A DNA stretch of 64,000 bases, from positions 12,054,625-12,118,624 of the forward strand of contig CM066924.1 of assembly GCA_033964015.1 (NCBI GenBank). Direction: 5' to 3'. The stretch comes from Scolanthus callimorphus. Taxonomy: Eukaryota; Cnidaria; Anthozoa; Actiniaria; Edwardsiidae. Both the position numbers and the translations under genes were made by a program. The notes beneath the pieces are model-generated. The model made no database searches and was not told the origin of the DNA. It saw only the letters and a program-made list of their open reading frames with translations. Within the stretch, counting starts at the first letter, position 1. Each line of letters opens with the position of its first letter. This document shows positions 58,801 through 64,000 of the stretch, one piece after another.

Positions 58801-61800
58801 TGTTTATACTGTTGACAAACTTGGAGAGGTGTTCAAAATGCCGTGTCATTTCTGTCGCCATCACCATGTCGATTATTGACTGCCTTACGGTACGAAATTC
58901 CTCTCTATCAAAGTCAAACAATATAACCGCAATTAGCATAGCCTGATTGACTGCTGTGTGCGTGCAGATAGGTAACTAGAAGGAATATATTTTTATCTGG
59001 GAACAACGTTTCCTCTTCGGGAATTACTACACTACCGTTACGAACCTGAAATTTATTTGTAGTGTGGCTCTTGGAATCCACGCCGACAAACAAAAAGTGG
59101 AACGCATTCTTAGATGACAAATTTGCAAACCCAATTCGTATAATGGCACTTGCAAACGTGCACATGGTTACCGCTCTAATCTTCACCTTTCTTACGGCAA
59201 AATCCAACTTACACATCTAAATTATTGAAGATATTGGACTTGTCATCTCGTGCAGTCAGTTTGAATGCCAATGCAGCGTGGTGGCTTTCTAGCACAGCTA
59301 TGTCATTATACAGGATGGCAAGCTCGCTACCAGCATTACACAGGAACGAGTTCGTGTATCCAGGATGGTCAACATCGTGGACAATTGCAGCTATCAGGGA
59401 GGCCACTTCGTCTAAAGGCTCCAGGACAGCCTACATGGGGTAAGGGAATGACAACCAGTAATTTGAGTATACACAGATCAAACAACATCACAAAAAGGGA
59501 CCACTTTCCAGGGCAAACTCTGTACTATAAATGTCTCGAACTTTCCAAAAACAAATAGTCGTATGACAAGTATGTAAGACTGCAAATAAAATATTAATGT
59601 AAAATTACATAACAAGTAGAAGTAGGAATCCCTTGTAAATAATTATTTACAGTACTTCGGATGACACTTGATCAACACTTGACATTTGTTAGGCATGTAA
59701 AACTGGTATTATCAACCCATTTGGCAAACCATGCAAAAATACGATAAACAATATTACATCGGACCTTAAAGGGGCACTCGTACACTTAATTTTCGTACAA
59801 CCTGTCAAAAAATAAGTCTAATTCTAATCACCAAAAATACATTTAAGTTTACCGGGAATAACCAAAATAACAGTCCAGGTACGTTAAATGACCTTTTAAC
59901 TATTAAATCAATGCAAATTTATAGTGTTTTTACCTATTATCAAGAGGATGGAATTGGATTGCGATTTGAATTATTTGCTTGTCAGGCAGGCGTGCGAGTG
60001 CCCCTTTAATATACAACATTACGCTAGACTTTACATGAATTATTCCAAGCCAACTCACCTTAACCCTCTCTTTTGCGAGAAAGACCGCCGTTGCATGAAG
60101 CACATCGGCAGCGTGCGTCGAATTATGGTACGCGTTTTTACGGTGATAGTTGGCTTCTATTAGCTACAAGTAAAATGCAGAAAAATACCTAGCACAACAT
60201 TGGCACATATCACATAAAATGAAAGTTCAGCAATTAAATGGGAGTGGTAACTAACATCATTCTTATGTTGTAATACATCGCAAATCGTGGAGTTCTTACC
60301 TGAAGCCAGTTTTTCATGAGATCTTCTGGAATTCTCAGCTTTTCACAGACCTGGAACCTATTGAGGATTTTCAGCCCCAAAAAGTACAGAGGTCTGCAAG
60401 CCAAAGAATATTACATTATCAGTGACAGCAAGGTATAACGTCCTGAAATGAGTTCTCTATTTAACAAAGAGTCGCCTAAAGCTTGGGCCCCACAAGGCAC
60501 ATCAGGATAATAAAAATCAAGCTTGGGCGTTATGTTTGTTATATCTTGGTAGGGACGCTTCATCATCAACGTTGTAACAAGTTTACTTATGATTGTTATG
60601 ATTACTTTGACCCTTTTGTCGCTAGTGGGGACCAGACTAACAAGTAAAACAAGTTTTTCAGACAAACAAAATGTTTTTGTTTGATTTCATCGTAAACATA
60701 ATAAAACTCGAGTGCGCACTTCGAAAGCTTTCAGTGTTAAATATCTGTTGATGATAAAAGAAACTGTCAACCAATCGGCGCCGGAATTTCTTATAGGCAC
60801 TTGAGTAATTACACTAAGCATGTTTATCACTAGTTTGGATAAATAGCAGACCCCAAAATATGTGGTTCAACTGCTGATAATATATTCTATCGTGTTCTAT
60901 TCTTGACATCCTGGGCTGTAAACAGCGTCCGAATATTGACATTGACTACGTGCAAACCTACATCGCCGTTTTTTAAAAAAAGGTAATGGAATAATACTAC
61001 AAACAAATCAAGGGCCTTCAGTTCCATCTGATTCAAGATGCAAATCTACAATTAAGACCCCGTCCACACGTATACGGATATCTTAACAGTTGAGCTGTTG
61101 CTATGCGTAATTCTTGAGTATTAAGGTCAGCAAAACACCAGAGAACATCGACTGGTAAACTTGACAGACCAAAAACGCCGACGTTCAAGATCTCTTCCTG
61201 TCAAAATCGTACACGGCAACGACTAGATCCTAACTTATGAAGTCATCGTATTCGAAAACATACGTTGTTAACTTACCTGTGATTGGAGGCTTTTTCTAAT
61301 TTTAGAATGTCAAAGTCCCAATCACCTTCATCTACCATGGCATTGCTCACTTCAGATGGAATCTCAACTTGGTGACTAACAGGCACACCCCTACTGGTAC
61401 TACCCTGAGACGGCTCTTTCACGGGATGAAAGGGATGACCTGAACAAACATCACAAACGGAAACTGAGCCTGGCCGGACAATACCACTACAGACAGTACC
61501 ATGCAGGTATTACAGACAGTACCACACAGGCATTACAGACAGTACCATACAGGTATTACAGACAGTACCATACACTTATTACAGACAGTACCATACAGGT
61601 ATTACAGACAGTACCATACAGGCATTACAGACAGTACCATACAGGTATACAGACAGTACCATACACTTATTACAGACAGTACCATACAGGTATTACAGAC
61701 AGTACCATACAGGCATTACAGACAGTACCATACAGGTATACAGACAGTACCATACACTTATTACAGACAGTACCATACAGGTATTACAGACAGTACCATA

Positions 61801-63720
61801 CAGGCATTACAGACAGTACCATACAGGTATACAGACAGTACCATACACTTATTACAGACAGTACCATACAGTTATTACAGACAGTACCATACAGTTATTA
61901 CAGACAGTACCATACACTTATTACAGAGAGTACTATACAGGTATTACAGACAGTACCATACAGGTATTACAGACAGTACCACACAGGCATTACAGACAGT
62001 ACCATACAGGTATACAGACAGTACCATACACTTATTACAGACAGTATCATACATGTATTACAGACAGTACCATACAGGTATTACAGACAGTACCACAGTC
62101 ATTACAGACAGAATCATACATGTATTACAGACAGTACCATACAGTCATTACAGACAGTACCATACAGTCATTACAGACAGTACCATACAGGTATTACAGA
62201 CAGTACCATACAGCTATTACAGACAGTACCATACAGGCATTACAGACAGTACCATACAGGCATTACAGACAGTACCATACAGGCATTACAGACAGTACCA
62301 TACAGGCATTACAGACAGTACCATACAGTTATTACATTCCGTACCATGCAGTTATTACAGACAGTATCATACAGGCATTACAGACAGTACCATACAGGTA
62401 TTACATTCCGTACCATGCAGTTATTACAGACAGTACCATATAGGCATTACAGACAGTACCATTCAGCTATTACAGACCGTACCATACAGCTATTACAGAT
62501 CGTACCATGCAGCTATTACAGACCATACGATACAGTCATTACAGATGGTACCATACAGTTATTACAAACAGTACGATACATTCAGAGTACAAACAAACAG
62601 AGACATTACCACAAGTCCACACAATAATTACCTTGTCTTGGCACATCACATCCCGATCGCCTCCGTCCCTGCAAGACAATGTTACATGTTAGGTTGTTGA
62701 TCTCCACTAAAACAATAGATTATGCACAGCCCATGTAATGGGCAATTCCAGAAAATATATGTACCCCACCACAGGCGGCACTAGTTTTTGACCCCCCTGT
62801 GCATCCAGAATTTCCAAAATAGCTTACCTCCCCATGCATATAGAATTCCTGAGACGTTAACCTAGCTTCAAGCTTCAAAACTCCCCCATGCAAGCAGAAT
62901 TCCGAGCTTGAGAACCCCCCTCCCATTCAGAATTTCCAAATGTCGCCCGTCCCCAGGGTACATATATTTTCTGGAATAGCCCAATAACAAAACAAACTAT
63001 TCAATGCTCACATTGCTCATTAATCCACTGACAATGTCATTTGCCATTACATCATCCTCTGCTGCAAGATTCCCAGAAAACACTGGCGAGTACAGTTCTG
63101 CTGTTCTTAAAATTTCCTGCAATAATAACACCACCATCTGTAACATCATTTTTATTAAACTCATTAGGATATACGTCTTGATATAGCTTGGTAAATCATT
63201 TGCCATGGTGGATATTTCAACTTCTGATGAAGTCTTTGAATATGTCATATCACATAATCCTTTGTTCAACCACCTTTGCTTAAAAATCTGATTTTTCGTT
63301 TTTTTGTTTGATTTGTTCTTTCTTCCTGACGTAGTATTTTCAAAGTTGGCTGCTTGTCTGCTATCTACTGTTATTTGAGATAAGAATTCTAATTTCTATT
63401 GACGTCACTGATGACGTTGTATCATGTGACCACATTGTTACACCCCTGTCTGCTGGTGATTCCATTGATGACGTAATAATTATGATCATCTTAATGCGCC
63501 TCCTTTGACTTTTGAACAAGGTCTCAAAGACCTTACATTTCTCACTATGCTGGAAATGTTGACACGTTTGACACTCTGGTCTCCAGGGTAACTTAGATCA
63601 TTTGTTATTATCATTTGCTGTAGTAACTGATGAGTTGCAAGTACCTACCACAACTCTGTCTAGAGCTTGCACGACTGAATATGGACTATTTTCTTGGGCA
63701 GCATTCAGCATGTTGATGAC
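55823..63720 (-). CDS. PDE8: cAMP-specific 3',5'-cyclic phosphodiesterase 8, 3' part
   Basis: Twelve consecutive minus-strand exons, phases all consistent: 63720-63649, 63116-63012, 62668-62632, 61439-61277, 60393-60300, 60163-60059, 59430-59213, 58904-58763, 58352-58173, 57346-57266, 56186-56138, 55914-55823. Together they give 445 residues to the stop. The first exons match the PDE8 linker ([33 protein letters not shown]), then [20 protein letters not shown]. The catalytic HD domain follows: [16 protein letters not shown], the class I PDE signature [54 protein letters not shown] and [20 protein letters not shown]. His and Asp metal ligands are all present. PDE8 hydrolyses cAMP with high affinity. 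The N-terminal REC and PAS domains and the start lie beyond the right edge, so the gene is partial. Paralogue (8A versus 8B) cannot be assigned. Confidence 0.92.
56838..56906. repeat. Perfect 23-bp-stem hairpin
   Basis: 'gtaaatatcggcgaatagtc' + ACC, apex TCGACTTCGTCTC, then the exact inverse, in PDE8 intron 10 (between the 57266 and 56186 exon ends). It sits at the right end of a larger A+T-rich foldback-like stretch from about 56417. Confidence 0.85.
61490..62590. repeat. 23-bp minisatellite, about 47 copies
   Basis: PDE8 intron (between exons at 62632 and 61439). Unit 'TATTACAGACAGTACCATAC' + AGG, with variants in the first three bases (TAT, CAT, TCAT, ACTTAT) and 21-bp units lacking two bases. 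The 399-residue plus frame here (61501-62700) is a repeat artefact (period 23 residues = 3 units). Confidence 0.92.
62738..62982. mobile_element. MITE in PDE8 intron
   Basis: 'tgggcaattccagaaaatat' + 'atgtacccc' at the left and its inverse at the right ('ggggtacatatattttctgg', 'aatagccca'). The interior has three to four imperfect direct copies of 'cccccctgtgcatccagaat' + 'ttcc'. Confidence 0.75.
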
Positions 63721-64000
63721 CTGGACAATAACATACGGAAGGGATTGAAGAAACGTGAAATGGTAGAGACTTGATGCTGCTAATCGCATAAAATGGCAAA
63801 TCTTATTAGTCTTATCTACACTCTTTTAACAAAACAAATCATCATTCTAATGGCTACCCTGCACCCGTTCTTAGGGTCTACCAGGCACGGGCTATAGGAT
63901 AGTTTACATCAGTGTTATTGTAGAAACTATTGGACGAGTGTGTGTAATTGATTGTAATGGGCTGGTTATGCTTGCAAAACTTCACGAATCACCCTGATAA

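Noticed and set aside
61501..62700. 399-residue plus-strand open frame with a [14 protein letters not shown] period
   Set aside because: Translation of the 23-bp minisatellite in a PDE8 intron; unit length variation is not kept in multiples of three.

Overview
The window is intron-rich, A+T-leaning animal DNA with GT-AG introns and five recognisable multi-exon genes plus one single-exon gene, embedded in dense small transposons and foldback repeats. Gene content (GNB5, SPAG8, TTC24, SSR2, PDE8), intron density, a RING/coiled-coil/propeller TRIM-like gene and the repeat style suggest an early-branching metazoan, most likely an anthozoan cnidarian (coral or sea anemone). That placement is an inference from gene style, not a database match.

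Layout. 1-3.4 kb: no gene; a decayed CR1/L2-like LINE fragment on the minus strand. 3.5-6.0 kb (minus): SPAG8-like ciliary/sperm microtubule protein, six coding exons. 6.2-24.8 kb (plus): GNB5 (G protein beta-5), 13 coding exons; its start codon lies only 184 bp from that of SPAG8, so the pair looks divergently transcribed. The GNB5 introns hold two Helentron-like elements with CRE-rich minisatellites, a pogo/Tigger-like MITE with a nested 390-bp palindrome, a 16-copy tandem array of the 3' splice site and first half of exon 8, and a 1.7-kb 14-bp minisatellite. 25-28 kb: MITEs. 28.2-29.9 kb (plus): intronless RING/coiled-coil/propeller TRIM-like gene. 30.6-35.4 kb (minus): TTC24-like TPR protein with a CaaX-like C terminus. 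36.0-43.6 kb (plus): SSR2 (TRAP-beta), divergent from TTC24. 43.9-55.8 kb: no confident gene; several foldback elements and a 5'-truncated RTE-like LINE with a perfect 13-bp target-site duplication. 55.8-63.7 kb (minus): 3' two thirds of a PDE8-type cAMP phosphodiesterase, running off the right edge.

The genes do not form an operon. GNB5 and PDE8 both act in G-protein/cAMP signalling, SSR2 serves ER translocation, SPAG8 serves axonemes; the shared neighbourhood need not mean shared function. The most unusual structure is the GNB5 exon-8 array (15996-17961). Three single-base reading-frame discrepancies, in GNB5 and twice in TTC24, all sit in homopolymer runs and most likely reflect assembly indels, though this has to be confirmed.
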